Source: Narthecium ossifragum (Eukaryota > Streptophyta > Magnoliopsida > Dioscoreales > Nartheciaceae). Taken from it: 64,000 nucleotides of DNA. Location: the NCBI GenBank assembly GCA_963920575.1, contig OY986973.1:19821851-19885850 (forward strand), written 5' to 3'. Shown one piece after another: positions 12,870 through 25,440 of this stretch; positions within the stretch are counted from its first letter, which is position 1, and each line of letters begins with the position of its first letter. A model generated the notes under the pieces. It was given only the letters and a program-made list of their open reading frames with translations, searched no databases and had not been told where the DNA came from. Made by a program: the position numbers and the translations under genes.

Positions 12870-15279
12870 TGTGAGGACCTGTCCCTCCATTCCTGGGTCG
12901 ACCGCCTGGGTCAGGCCCGTGGCTCGTTGTGGACCACAAGGGCAATTTAGTAAATTACGCCTTGTCGGTTTGTTTCACACTCACGAATGCACACACTGAC
13001 CTTGTTTGTGTTAGTGTTTGATTAGAATGGTTAGGTGAACCCAGGATCGGAAGATTCGAGCTTGGGCTTGCGTTTTAGCCCAAGTTTTGCTTTCTTGGCA
13101 AAGGGGATCGATCTCCTTTGAGAAGAAGATCGATCTTTCTTGCTAAGAATATCGATCCTCTTTGAGAAAAGGATCGATCCTCCTCTTCCAGCAAGTCAGG
13201 GCAGTTGGGTTTGCGAGAACGGCCGTCGTGGCCGTTGCTCTCCGTTGTCAGAGGAGAGGTCTTCTCCTTCACCTTCCCCGACCTTCCCCTACCTTCTCCT
13301 TCTCTTCTCTTCCTCTTCTTCCTTCTCTTCTTCTCCCTTCTTTCTCTCTTCTTCGCGGTTCTGGTTTGCTCTGTTTTTCTTCCGGCAGCCCATCTTCTTC
13401 TCCTCCGTTCTCCCTCCTCCGGCCACCATTTTGGGCGTTCTAAAGCTCGTTGGATCCGTGGCAACGAGAGGAAGACCCCTGAAGTGGTTTGGAACCTTGT
13501 TGCTGACCGATTAGCGGGGAATCAACCGAGGTTTAGCGCTGTCCGGTAGGTGTTCTACCTACATGAGTTAATTAATGGGTTTAGTTAGATCTAGCCGTTA
13601 GATCTTGATGAAATTGTGCTGTGGGATGCATCTTATCTATTAGAATTACTGATATAAGTTTTATAATCTTTGGTTGAGATTTGAGTAGGATTTATGCATG
13701 ATTAATCTCGGAATTTCCGATTTTCTGCTGTTCTTGAAGAACAGCCGGCTTGCGGCGAGTTTTTCGACTTGTGTGTGTATGATGTTGGCTTTTGATAAAC
13801 ATAAGAGTTGTAGATCACTTTGTTAGCTTTCCATTCCATCTTAGTTTGTATTTTTACGATTTTCCTACAATTTTTGGTGATTTTTCTCGTGGTATGCGAC
13901 GAGGCTGGTCTGAAGCCGGTATGAGCTTGGGATCGATCCCAATGCCCCGGATCGATCCCAAGGCTGGCTGATGGAGTTTTATGGAGTTTTGATTAGCCGT
14001 TTTGAGTAATGTTTTCCCGTTAATCCAACCGTTGGATGATCCTGGATTTTGGATATGTTGATCCATGCATATAGATCTACTGGTTTCTAAGTTGGATCTT
14101 GAATCCGACGTCGGATCGACGAGTTCAACTAGCAGCTTGTAGAGAACATTTTGGGGTTTTGAATAAGATATTATAAGCTTGGATTATAATAATATATTTT
14201 TACTGTTCATCGAAGTTTTCGGGGTTGCTTCCCGTTGCAGGAGTCCACCGTTGACGGTCATGGTACCGTCGTAATGCCGGGACCCGCTGCGGATCGGCTG
14301 GCAGCGGTTGGTAGTACCGCTGCAGCGATCCGGTTGGACTTATATGATGCCTTGTCATACTGTTGCATGCCTCTTTCTCTTGGTTGTGTATGTTCATAGC
14401 ATGCATTCTCTGTTATGCATTAGTTGCATAAGGTTAGAGCGTGGGTGATTTGTGGATCGCCGTCCCGAGGCTGGAAGCTCGGATTTAGCCCTAGGACCGG
14501 GGTTGGGTAGTTAGGACTCGGTTCAAATTGTGGTGTCCAGTCAAGCTTGATGATAGGCTTAGATGACTGGTACACATGTTGCTTGGTGATTATAGAGGTC
14601 GTGTCGACCTTAAGTCGGATGCTGAGGTGTAGCCCGTGTTCCACTGTGTTGACCCTTGAGTAGAGAGGTTGACTACTTAGCGGTGCTTTTTCCCGCCTGC
14701 AGTGCCGTTCCCTGCTTGTGGGCCAGCAGTGTTGTTTCCTGCTACTGAGTGCGACCATGTTCGTGGGACGTAGTGTAGAACCCTACTGAGCTTTATGCTC
14801 ACTCCTACCTGGGCTACGTTTTGCAGGTGTAGGCGCCAGCTCTTCTTCAGTAGCCCCTACCGGGCACGTGTTTGGTGGCGCGGCGGCGTCTGGCGGGGTT
14901 TGAGGACCGGTGATCCCTTTCTATATTTTTGTTATACTTAGTCTCCTACGGGAGTATGATGTATAACTGTTGTAACCCCTTTGAGGTTTTTGAATATTAT
15001 ATTATATCTTTGGGGTTTTAGTTGGTAGCACCATTATTAGAACTTTTTCTACTAAGAAAACAACAACCTTTTATTTTAACTCCTTAACACCATTTCATAC
15101 GTCAAAGGACGTTTATACCCACGACTCTACAACACCAGACCCTACATCCGACGGCTTTGGCGCGATTCGAAACTCCAAAATCCCGAAAAATCCGACTTAA
15201 GATATCGCTTCACAGGTGTCATATTCGATTTGAACTCCCAAAGATCCATCACCACCAACCATTAGAAGAATCGGAGCTC

Positions 15280-15472
15280 GAACTCAACCGGGAGAGCATC
15301 ACCAACCGCTCGGACTGGTCCAGAAAGATCCACTCCCTCTGCTCCGACCTCGGTGATGTCGACGCCGCCCTCCACCTTCTCGACCGCCTCCGCCTGCACG
15401 GGTACCGGCCCGACCCCCTCAACCTCGCTAGTGTCATCCACGCGCTCTGCGAAAAGAGAAAATGGAAAAGAT
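15280..15472 (+). pseudogene. PPR protein gene fragment inside the Mutator-like element
   Basis: The open stretch encodes NRSDWSRKIHSLCSDLGDVD, then AALHLLDRLRLHGYRPDPL and NLASVIHALCEKRK, which is the N-terminal start of a pentatricopeptide repeat protein (about one and a half 35-residue repeats). It is GC-rich unlike the AT-rich DNA around it and ends abruptly in simple AAGAGAA-rich sequence. PPR proteins bind organellar RNA; this fragment is too short to do so and is probably a transduplicated piece of a gene elsewhere. Confidence 0.75.
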
Positions 15473-15984
15473 AATATTTCAAGAAGAGGAAAAGAGAATA
15501 CAGCGATGCGAATACTGCAGAGAGAAAAGATAATATTTCATAACATATATAAGCTCTAAATGCTCTTTGATAAGCATTCTCTTTGTGAAAAGAGAATATT
15601 GAAATCTACATGAGGAAGAAGAATCCCCTGCAATGCATTCATGTATATTAAGTAAAAAGAGAAAAGAGGAAAATGTGAAGCATTCATGTATACTACAAAG
15701 AGAAAAGAGAATGATTCAAAAGGAAAATATTTCAAGAAGATGAAAAGGGAATACTGCAATGAGAATACTGCAAAGGGAAAAGAGAATATTTCATAACATA
15801 CATAATCTCTTAATGCTTTTTGATAAACATTCTCTTTGTGAAAAGAGAATACTGAAATCTACATGAGGAAGAAGAATCCCCTGCAATGCATTCATGTATA
15901 TTAATTAAAAAGAGGAAAATGCAGAGCATTCATATATACTGCAAAGAGAAATGAGAATGATTCAAAAAGAGAAAACTGTGTTAG

Positions 15985-16095
15985 GTGATGGCGTTGCCGC
16001 TGAGATCCAAAGCTCGGAGCTTGCTCAGCTTTCCAATCGTTTTCTCCGGAATCAAACCAGAGAGACATCTCAGCAGCCACCATGCCGACGACTCT
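15985..16095 (-). pseudogene. LRR receptor-kinase-like gene fragment inside the Mutator-like element
   Basis: Minus-strand translation gives LSGLIPEKTIGKLSKLRALD followed by LSGNAIT, a leucine-rich repeat typical of the first ectodomain repeat in plant LRR receptor-like kinases. The upstream sequence (to about 16210) may continue the fragment with a stop codon or shift. No signal peptide, membrane segment or kinase is present. It is a second captured fragment, in opposite orientation to the PPR piece. Confidence 0.65.
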
Positions 16096-16899
16096 CTCCC
16101 TGCTCGGCATCAACAAGGGAGCATATGCACGAGATGGGTCTTGTCGTTGACCTCGAGAGGTGGATGGGAACCTCGAAACATGAGAGAAGACCCCATTTTT
16201 AGAGCACCAAGAAAGGGGCTTTTGGAGTAGGATGAAGATGGGGTTTTTTTAAGGGTTGGAGTTTTGGAATGGGAGTTGTTGGGGCTCAAGAATAGAACGT
16301 GGGGGAGACATGGGGTTGGGGAGAAGAACTCGGGCAGCGAGGGGGAGAGGGACGGGGAGGGGAAGGGAGAGGGCGATGAGGGGGAGAGTGACGGGAAGAG
16401 GAGGGGGAGAGGGACAAGGACGATAGAGTTAATGTTGAGATCATGCTGTGAGAAGAAAAAAGATATGGAGAAGATCGTGTTGTGATCAAATCAAAACCGA
16501 CTTAAATGGATTACATCAAAAAAAGGATATAAAACAACCCATAGCTGCCATAAATTGAATACAGCTATATATAATACATCAAATATGCAATATATATGAA
16601 GTAGGGGTAAAAGTGTCATGCAAAATACCTAACCTCCCATAACTGCCTTAAAATGGTGTTAACCCATTAAAACATCATACAGTGGTGTACCACTGAATAA
16701 GTTTACTAGATTTGGTATAAACACTAATAATCTATATATCTTTTGAGGTTTGAATTTATTGTATTATTCAGGGGTGCTTATGAATTGTTTAATGAAATCA
16801 GTTAGTTGGGGGGAGCCCCTCGCCTTTATTTCCGCATTTAGTTAGGTTCCGGTTCGCGTCGCCCGGCCCGGTTGGGCTTTCGCGGGTCGGGGCGCGACA

Positions 16900-18141
16900 G
16901 CATCACTCACCCCAGTACCAGCAACAACCCAGGTAGGGAGGCCAGCCTCTTCTCTTAGCTGGGCCTTAGGAGGCGAGGGTCAGCATCATGGGCCTCCCGT
17001 GTGCTACGAGTGCCATCAGCCAAGGCACGTGCGTCGGTTCTGTCCGACGTTGGGGGCGCAGGTCACCTGAGGCGGAGGTTGGCAGAGACCAGGAGCTGGA
17101 TGAGGAAGAGGTCGCGACAGAGTTCGAGCTGGTGTCAGAGGAGAAGTCTATGCACTTTCAGACCGTGAGTACCCCGACAGAGTCCAGCCACCCTTTTAGC
17201 CTTACCACCATCCACCTTACCTGCATGCAGTACCACCCCCATAGCTCCCAACCAAACCCCCATTTCTCATAGATACCTTCCAGCTTTTCAGTTCATTTGT
17301 TGATGTTCTGGTAGATTCCGGGGCGTCACATTCCTTTGTAGCTAGCAAGTGTGTGGCATCGCTAGGGCTAGAGACTGAACCTCTTGAGATTGCACTACAC
17401 CTAGACACACCAGTCGGCGGAGGAGCTCGTGTTGAGCAAATTTGTCGATTTTGTGAGTTGGAGGTTGGGGGCCTCCATGTCTTTCTAGACCTTCGGGTGC
17501 TAGACATTGTCGGGTTTGACGTGATTCTCGATATGAATTGGCTGACGTCATACCAAGTCATCATCGATTATGGACGTCGTAGGGTGACTGCTTGGACACC
17601 TGACGGCGTTCAGTTTGTTTTGTTGGGGGATAGCCAGTCGGCTAATTCCCTTCCTTGTTGTTGTTTTCCCAGGTGCGAAGGCCAGCTGTCAGCTTTACTG
17701 GCGCGCCTTTCCTTGTTCTCTACAGAGTGCAGTCGAGAGATCAGTTTACCTGTTGTGGTTTGTGGGTTCGCGGATGTTTTCCCAGATGAGCTACCATGTC
17801 TTCCTCCTATCAGAGCCATCGTTTTCGAGATAGATCTCTTACCATGCACTGGTCTGATTTCCTTGCCAGCATTCTGGATGGTACCAGCAGAGCAGAGAGA
17901 CTTCAAGACACAGCTGGACTGGTTAATCGACAAAGGTTTCATCCATCCCAGCACGTCACCTTTGGGAGCTCCTGTGTTCTTTGCAAAGAAGAAGGACTGT
18001 ACGCTTCGTCTTTGCGTTGATTACAGGAAGCTGAACAGTGTGACAGTGAAGAATAGGTATCTGATGCCCATGATAGATGACTTGTTCGGCCAGCTCCGAG
18101 GTTCATCAGTCTTTTCGAAGGTCGACCTCTGCACAGGCTAC
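16900..18141 (+). pseudogene. Tekay gag end, protease and start of reverse transcriptase
   Basis: A gag zinc knuckle CYECHQPRHVRRFC lies at 17002-17043 (CX2CX4HX4C). The aspartic protease follows with [10 protein letters not shown] near 17305-17340. From 17353 a 263-codon open frame runs through the protease end (VILDMNWL) into the reverse transcriptase: [36 protein letters not shown] and SKVDLCTGY. Gag and protease sit in different frames with disruptions between. The frame is cut at 18141 by an inserted Tat-like element and resumes at 25441. Confidence 0.88.
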
Positions 18142-19560
18142 TGATGTGTTGCGAACGTGTTGTTAAAACGTTGCAAACTCAATCAAATATTAAATTTATA
18201 ATCCTTATTCAATCACTACACTACTAGGTAGAATAGCGGTGAAGTCCGGAGTCAAACTATAAAGAATTTACCATGAAAGATTGAAATCAATTCTCAAAAC
18301 TCTAAACCTAAGCAAAAGAAGCAATGATAAGTTTGAATTAACCTAAAACTATCTAAGGAAAGCAATTAAAAGTGATGAATTCGAATCAATGGATAAATGA
18401 CTTTGGTATTACTCAATCTGCCCTAGTTTCGCCTTCAATCTTCTCTAGTTATCCTCTTATTCTATTCTCTAAACATTATGGATCCATAACTTCTTAAGTT
18501 TACATGTATCCCTAAAAGAAAGTATGTGTTTTTCAAAGACATACTTTATCTTCGATTAGCATAGCTTGTCTTCGATTAACCTTAGTACAATCTATCGTCA
18601 CTAAGTATGAAGTATCTTATCGGGTATTCACAAACCACATTAAAACTATCTTATAGATCTCTACCATCAATCACCAAAATCAAGTAGGCCTAAAAATACG
18701 TCAAGTAACTCTGTTCCCTCAACTCTATTAACATTAAAATCAAATCCATAAGATCATGTCTTGAGAATATTACAAGAGTCAAACCAAAGAAGATAGAAAA
18801 CTACGCTAGGGTTTCATGAATAATCTTAAGTACAATAATTAGTAGCTCATCTTTTGAATGAACGCCATCAGCTTGGAATAGGAAGGTGTCACCATCTGGA
18901 TCATTGTTGTCTTCTCCTTAATTTCCTCTCCAAAGATAGTCGAAAAGATGAGAAATTCATATGAAATAACCCTATTCATAAGAGAACTCCTGAAATTAGA
19001 GTTTGAGTTGAGTTGGACTTCAATTACAACTCCGATTTCCTGAATTAATTCTGGCCGTCTTATTCCGAGCGCAATTGGGCCCATTCAATTCGGAATCTGA
19101 AACCTTGTCCAACACAAACGTTGTAGATTAGAAAGTCCTCTGTCATATTCCAAATATTTTATAATATTTCGACTTATAGGGAATATTTGACGAGTATTAT
19201 ACTGAACATCGACGGACCAGTTTTCAAGCACATGTATATCTTTATCTTTTTCAAAACTAATATCAATCCATCAGGAGTCTTGTAAAATGTCCAACATGAA
19301 AGTTGTATCTATTGAAGTCTTTTATCACCTACTAAATTTCCAGAATATTTGGACTTATACATAATTTCTGGAGAATATTCTCCTGACAGGCGACGAAGCA
19401 GTCTTTATCACATAAATTCATCTTTTTAGCCGAATTTCTATTATTTCTTCTCAAATCATGATTAAATCTGAAATCAACTAACAAACTATTAAATAAAACT
19501 ACACCAGGCTTAACAAAGCTAAATCAAGGGGTTTAATTACGAATATTTAGTGACTCATCA
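18142..19560 (-). repeat. 3' LTR of the Tat-like element (left on this strand)
   Basis: This 1419-bp LTR starts TGATGTGTTGCG and ends GTGACTCATCA, matching 24040-25440 along its length. It is next to the polypurine tract at about 19561-19575 (minus strand AAGTTGGGAGATG). Confidence 0.85.
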
Positions 19561-22432
19561 CATCTCCCAACTTACACTTTGCTAGTCTTCAAGGAAAGAA
19601 AAGATAAAAAGAAAATAATCTAACTAGTCACTTTCGTAGGTCTCACGATTGCACTTAGTATTTGCAACAAGCATTTAAACCCCTGTGTTACCCCAGTGGA
19701 GGAGTTATAGTCTCCTGAAGGTTTTTAGGGATGATACCCACAAACATCTATACAACTCTTGAATATGCAAGTAGAAATCAATCACAATATTCATCAATTC
19801 CAATGCATGAAATAAAAATCATACCCGTGAATTTATTCTTGTACCCATAGCAAGATAAAACAATAGCAAATTAATGCATGTCAAAACACCTTTCAAACAC
19901 TTCAACATATTTAACCATTATTAAGAACAACTCCAACAATCAAAGTGTGTGAAAATGGTTCCACATGTCTTAGAGTATCAATTATATCCAAACACTTCAA
20001 CCATTCAAGAATATGAACTTGGCCAAGTACATATTTTCATTCATCACTTTGCAATCTTTTTTTTTTCATTTTTTTTTCATATATGACATGTGCAATGTTA
20101 TGACTTATTAAACTTTCTTCATGGTTCATGTAACGAGGTTCAAGTCAGTGACTCCCAAACCAGACGACTTTAGGGCACTAAGTGTAGAACGTCATTCAGA
20201 CTCTAATACTCAAACCATGAAAGCAACAAATCATAACTACTCATTTTTTCAGGAATTTTAACTGTTTTACACGAACAACACACCTTGTTAGGCACCTTGC
20301 CCAGTTACTAAGTATGAAACCCTTTTTGCACATAAAGCTCTCTTTTTTTCAATTGCATACTTTTCATGTAATATATCATAAGATCATAAATCTATCATGG
20401 TATCATGCTTAAAATCTAATCTCAACTCATCAACATGTTGAAATGAATATGTGCATTAGGATATGTGAAGTCATCCTCAAGGGTGTATAATATCGGTTAT
20501 CAGAAAAAACATATGAGCATGAAATTATGAATGCTACCCCCAACTTAAATGTAATTGTTCCCAATTACACTAAGTCATAAAAATAAATTAATGAATAAAG
20601 GGTAGAGATAACCATAATGAACGCCTCAAAAATTGACTTCACCACCAAAAATATCTTGCATGTCCCTGTCAAAAATATGTGAACCCCTGACAACTATATC
20701 TCATACCTCAAGACGAAACAAATGAAGCATCATAATAAATTGGAAGAAGTCAATCATAGAAAACAAGAGGTAGGGAGGATAGAGGGAACCAAAAGTTAGC
20801 AATTAAGCATAGCCTCCAAATTGACCGCAACACCATATCCTGCCAAAGAAATAAATACCTTTCCAAAACATCACATATATAACAAAGAATATAAAAATTA
20901 AATCCAAAAAGGCTCAAAAATTATAGAAAATTTAGGCATAGCCTCTTTTGTATTTTCATGATATAGCAATCCTGTACAAGCATTCATCCCACAAAGAAAA
21001 TAGAAAATGCACATGCAGAAGTAAAGGAGATACCATCATCATCATCATCTCATATCAGCACATCATCAAGTACAACTAACATCCAAAACATCCAAAAAAG
21101 GTCCCATATCAATACCTGATCTTCATTAGAATCCCTAAAAACAAACAGTCGAGCGGAAGTAGAGGGGTCAGCTTGCAAAGACTGCGCAATCCTAGCAAAG
21201 CCATAGTGGACCTCTGCCGTCAAGTCGTCCATCGCAGAGTCAACTACTACTATAAGTGCAAAAACCACATCGAGACAGGTCCGGACTGGTCAAACTGGCT
21301 CAGGGTTGTGGAACACTACATCACAGAAGACTCGTAAACTTCGACCATGCGTCCTTCCTAAAGACTACTTGTCCTAAGATTTAATGAAAATAGCAAACAA
21401 TAAGCTGGGGTGTAGTCCAAGAGATTTGGATAGGCCAGAGTACTTGAGTGTGGCCTTGATTGAAAATCTAAACCATCGGATCGAAAATTGGAGCTTTACA
21501 TCACATGGATCATGGCTGGAGGTAATCAGATGGCTGAAAACATGCAGACGGTGGATCTACGGTGAAACTTCGTCGCCAGAGGACGGGGCCAGTGGGGATA
21601 GAGTCGTGGAAGGCCAATGAGTCCATCCATGTGATCTGATCGAAGTCATGGATTGCTAGAAAAGGGTCGTGGCGGCCAAGCGGCGGATTGGAGATAGCCG
21701 GCACGGTTTAGATCGCTGGAGATGGATTCCGGCGATCTAGGCTCTAATCGAAGTCATGGATGGCTGGAAAAGGGTCGTGGCGGCTTGAGGAAGCTTTTGG
21801 AGAGGGTTCAGGGCGGTGGGGGGCCATGGAGGAGGAGATTGGGGTGGCAGCGACGGAGGTGGGATTGAGAGGCGGCTGCTGGCAGTGGAAAATTTGAGGC
21901 ATATGGATGGTGTAGGAAGAGCGGGATGAGGTCAGGGATGAATTGGTAGGTTTTTTAGGAGGGTTGGTGGAGTGACGAAGCCGGGAGGGTTAGTCGACAG
22001 CGGTGGCGGTTGTGGTAGAGGGTTGCAGGCATCGGAGAAGGCTCGTTGGAGGAGGAAATTGGGGTCAGTTAGATAGGGGGTTTTATGACTGAGGTGACGG
22101 CTGTGATTTGGAAGGATGGGGGTGGTCGAAGAGGTGACGATGGGTGGCGGTGGTTGACGGCTCTGGGACGAGCCGATCGACTGGGGCGGAATCGGGACGA
22201 CGATATCCTGGCTCGGATCGGGCTCAAGTGAGCCACGATCGAGCCAACGCTCGGAGGAGTGAGAAAATTTGACGGAAAAATAGGAAAAAGGTTGAGAAAA
22301 ATTCCAGGAAAATATTGGAAAAATCCTAAAAATCAGGAAAAATCCTAAAAATTAAAGCCAATTCTAAAAAACTAAGGGCAAATCCTAAAAACTAGGTTGC
22401 CTCTCAGGAAGCGCGTAATTTTACGTCTTTCG
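19561..22432 (-). mobile_element. Non-coding internal region of the Tat-like element
   Basis: The part from 19561 to about 21370 is AT-rich and shows no coding signature; the 72-codon minus ORF at 21050-21268 is not recognised. From about 21370 to 22265 the composition changes to G-rich on the plus strand, with a 40-bp near-repeat (around 21640 and 21750, sharing AAGTCATGGATTGCT/GGCT and AAAAGGGTCGTGGCGGC). This block looks foreign to the element and could be captured host DNA. It has no long open frame. Confidence 0.55.
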
Positions 22433-22897
22433 CTAGACGCTCCCGAAACCTACTTTAGGAGGTCGATCATTCCATGTGAAGAAATACATAGCCCGAAGAA
22501 TGATGAAGGTATGCAGACATGCTTCATCAAGGAAGATAGAAATGCCCATAGCAAACAAAGTATGCATGGGACGAAAAGATTTGATACGATTTTTGATGAA
22601 GGGATAGTAGAAATTGACATGGTCTTCACTCATGTTAGGTTTCTTCTCCTCACAACGTTCAACTAATATGGATAGTGCATAATGTAGAGGCTCAATTTGA
22701 GGTTTTTGACAGGGAATCTCACTAACATGCTCAACCTCATTATAATCATTGTAAATAGACATATTATCATCATTCAACTCATCATGAACAACCGGCAATT
22801 TAGCATAACAACCCTCATCATCACTATGATAAAAAAGACTTGCTTCATAAGAATGATTGAAATACATATAAGGCCAGAATGTAAAACCGGGTAGCAT
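22433..22897 (-). CDS. Unrecognised 154-codon ORF in the Tat-like element
   Basis: An intact minus-strand ORF starting MLPGFTFWPYMYF. It contains the acidic stretch VVHDELNDDNMSIYNDYNE and a C-terminal part with IKSFRPMHTLFAMGISIFLD. I do not recognise the family; there are no metal-binding or catalytic motifs. It lies downstream of the gag-like remnant in the element's own orientation, where gag or protease sequence would normally be. It may be an element-specific protein or chance open frame; the normal-looking amino acid mix favours a decayed coding region. Confidence 0.35.
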   Translation of the reverse strand: MLPGFTFWPYMYFNHSYEASLFYHSDDEGCYAKLPVVHDELNDDNMSIYNDYNEVEHVSEIPCQKPQIEPLHYALSILVERCEEKKPNMSEDHVNFYYPFIKNRIKSFRPMHTLFAMGISIFLDEACLHTFIILRAMYFFTWNDRPPKVGFGSV

Positions 22898-22974
22898 TCA
22901 TAAATTTTATTTTCAGCAGCTGGCAAAACATAATCAATAACATCATGTTTTTTCAAAGCATTAGAACACATCTC

Positions 22975-23703
22975 CTAATGACATGTATCATTATCATTAG
23001 AAATATAAGCATCACAGGCATTGTCATCACAAATAGGATGTATAGGATCATTATCATAATTCTCAACTACATCATCATATGAATCTACCATGCAAGCTAG
23101 TTGTTCAATTTGTATCTCTAAATTCTTAATTGATTGAGAATTAGAATTAACGTTGTTTGCTATCAAAGCAATTTTGCTATTAAGCTCAGTCATGCATTTA
23201 GTTATGTTAGCCTTAATGTTTGCATTCATGTTTGCAAGTGCACTCATGATTGTGTCCAACGTTAGTTCAGAGGGTGCTTGTGGAGGAGGATATTGCTGTT
23301 CAAAATAAGGTTTAAATTTTTGAGCCGGTGTTTCTGTGTTCCATGGTCGAACATTAGGAGGTTAGTAAGCTTGAAATTGCCAAATAAGGTATGTATGATT
23401 TCTAAAATTCGGAATATAAGGATATGAATGTGAATTATATGCCGGATTTGAGAAACCATATGTATCATTATTGCAAACGGGTCCATAACCAAAAGGCAAA
23501 TCGTCATTCGATATGGCACCCGGTAGCATATAAAAATTGGCCATGCATGCAAAATCATAGACCAAAAAGAGTAAAGGAAAACAGAAAATTCGAAGGAGAG
23601 GACAAAATTCGGAAAACAACGATTGAAACGAAATGTTTTGAAGCAAGAAAACTAACCTATCTGAGCTCACGGTCGATCGGTCGGTCGACCGTGAACTGCG
23701 CAA
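22975..23703 (-). pseudogene. Athila-like gag remnant
   Basis: On the minus strand the sequence runs from a Tyr/Asn/Pro-rich segment (NPAYNSHSYPYIPNFRNHTY), through a stop codon near 23362, into WNTETPAQKF and then MSALANMNANIKANI and QSIKNLEIQIEQLACMVDS. The order Tyr/Asn-rich block then coiled-coil with 'IKNLE-QI-QLA' is the known C-terminal part of Athila gag proteins. It breaks off before the protease. The internal stop and missing N-terminal capsid part show it is dead. Confidence 0.65.
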
Positions 23704-24016
23704 CCTTACTTGAAAAAGCTACTGCCGATCGTCGTATCGACCCTGAGAAGCTATTTTCGTGACAGAGGCTCGCGGTCGATGGGACGGTCGACCGTAACCT
23801 AGCGTAGAGCACGATGGTCGATCTGACGGATGATGCAATGGTCGACCGCCAGTCTGTTTCAAAGAAAAATCGTTTCACTGCTGCAGAAATTCCAGAAAAT
23901 GGTAAGAATAATCGTAAAAATGTAAAATAAAAATAAAAATAAAAATAGAGAAAGATAAAAATCTAACTCTGCCCAGAAAAAGAGTAATGAGAAAATCAGT
24001 CAATTAACCGTCCAAT

Positions 24017-24034
24017 TCCCCAGCAACGGCGCCA
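24017..24034 (-). promoter_or_regulatory. Primer binding site, tRNA-Asp type
   Basis: On the minus strand it reads TGGCGCCGTTGCTGGGGA, five bases from the LTR. This is the tRNA-Asp-complementary site used by Athila and Tat elements (usual form TGGCGCCGTTGCCGGGGA, one difference). It fixes the right-hand LTR as the 5' LTR. Confidence 0.9.
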
Positions 24035-24039
24035 AAAAT

Positions 24040-25440
24040 TGATGTGTTGCGAACAAGTCGTTAAAACATTGCAAACTCAATCAAATATTAAATTTATAAT
24101 CTCTATACAATCACTACACTACTAAGTAAAATAGTGGTGAAGTCCGGAGTCGAACCACAAAGAATTTACCAGGAAAGAATGAAATTAATTCTCAAAACTC
24201 TAAACATAAGCAAAAGAAGCAATGATAAGCTTGAATTAACCTAAAACTATCAAAGGAAAATAATTAAAAGTGATCAATTCGAATCAATGGATAAGTGACT
24301 TTGGAATTACTCAATCCGCCCTAGTTTCGCCTTCAATCTTCTCAAGTTATCCTCTTGTTCTATTATCTAAACATTATGGATCCACAACTTCTTAAGTTTA
24401 CATGTATCCCTAGAAGAAAGTAAGTGTTTTTCAAAGACATACTTTATCTTCGATTAGCATAGCTTGTTTTGGGTTAACCTTAGTACAATCTATCGTCACT
24501 AAGCATAAAGTATCTCATCGGGTATTCACAAACCACATAGATCTCTACCATCAATCACCGAAATCAATTAGGCCTAAAAATACGTCAAGGAACTCTGTTC
24601 CCTCAACTTTATTAGCATTAAAATCAAATCTATAAGATCATGTCTTGAGAATATTACAAGGGTAAAACGAAAGAAGATAGAAAGCTAAGCTAGGGTTTCA
24701 TGAATCATCCTAAGTACAATAATTAGCAGCTCATCTTTTGGATGAACGCCATCAGCTTGGAATAAGAAGTTGTCACCATCCGCATCCTCGTTGTCTTCTC
24801 CTTAATTCCCTCTCCAAAGATAGTCGAAAAGATGATAAATTCGGATCGAATAACCCTATTTATAAGAGAACTCCTGAAATTAGAATTTGAGTTGAGTTAG
24901 ACTTCAATTACAACTCCGATTTCCTGAATTAATTCTGGAAACCTATTCCGAGCACAATTGGGGCCAATTAGTTTGAAATCTAAAACCTTGTCCAACACAA
25001 AAGTTGTATATTAGAAAGCCCTTTGTCATATCATGAATATTTTATAACATTTGGACTTATTGGGAATATTTGACGAGTATTCTTCTGAAAGTCGGCGGAC
25101 CAATTTTCCAGCATATGTATATATTTATCTTCTTCAAAACTGGTATCAATCCATCATGAGCCTCGTAAAGTGTCCAACATGAAAGTTGTATCTATTGAAG
25201 TCTTTTATCACCTACTAAATGTCCAGAATATTTGGACTTATACAAAATTTCTGGAGAATATTCTCTTGACAGGCGACGAAGCAATCTTTATCACATAAAT
25301 TCATCTTTTTAGCCGAATTTCTTGTATTTCTTCTCAAATCATGATTAAACCTGAAATCAACAAACAAACTATTAAATACAACTACGTTAGGCTTAACAAA
25401 GCTAAATTAAGGGGTATTACGAATATTTAGTGACTCATCA
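24040..25440 (-). repeat. 5' LTR of the Tat-like element (right on this strand)
   Basis: This 1401-bp LTR is nearly collinear with 18142-19560, with scattered substitutions and a few small deletions. It starts TGATGTGTTGCG and ends GTGACTCATCA. Confidence 0.85.

Larger units (their letters stand above)
15012..16734 (+). mobile_element. Mutator-like element carrying gene fragments (Pack-MULE-like)
   Basis: A 1.72-kb block interrupts the A-type LTR and is bordered by a 9-bp direct repeat TATATCTTT (15003-15011 and 16735-16743), the size made by Mutator-like transposases. The ends share only weak inverted similarity (for example TTAACACCATTT near 15085 and, on the minus strand, near 16655), so the TIRs are degenerate or the ends misplaced. 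The right end recurs at 46872-47150, confirming a repeat family. It carries PPR and LRR coding fragments and no transposase. Confidence 0.6.
12870..16899 (+). mobile_element. Solo LTR, type A, inserted in gag
   Basis: It starts TGTGAGGACC and ends GGGCGCGACA. The flanks are GCATA (12865-12869) and GCATC (16900-16904), a 5-bp target duplication with one change. Without the Mutator-like insertion at 15012-16734 it is about 2.3 kb. GATCGATC palindromes lie at about 13105-13185. The pyrimidine-rich ORFs at 13140-13549 are low-complexity and not genes. Confidence 0.8.
18142..25440 (-). mobile_element. Tat/Athila-like LTR element without pol, minus orientation
   Basis: Two 1.4-kb LTRs (18142-19560 and 24040-25440) flank a 4.5-kb internal region, and a perfect GCTAC target duplication (18137-18141 and 25441-25445) flanks the whole. 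A tRNA-Asp-type primer binding site on the minus strand beside the right LTR sets the orientation. Only gag-like remnants are present; no protease, reverse transcriptase, RNase H or integrase is visible, so it is non-autonomous. The LTRs differ by scattered substitutions and small indels, so the insertion is not recent. Confidence 0.85.

Noticed and set aside
13140..13549. Three overlapping plus ORFs and a minus ORF of 93-129 codons
   Set aside because: They translate a C/T-rich simple stretch of an A-type LTR and recur in other LTR copies (near 51700-52000).
15157..15474. Functional PPR gene
   Set aside because: Only about one and a half repeats, embedded in a transposable element within an LTR, with no continuation.
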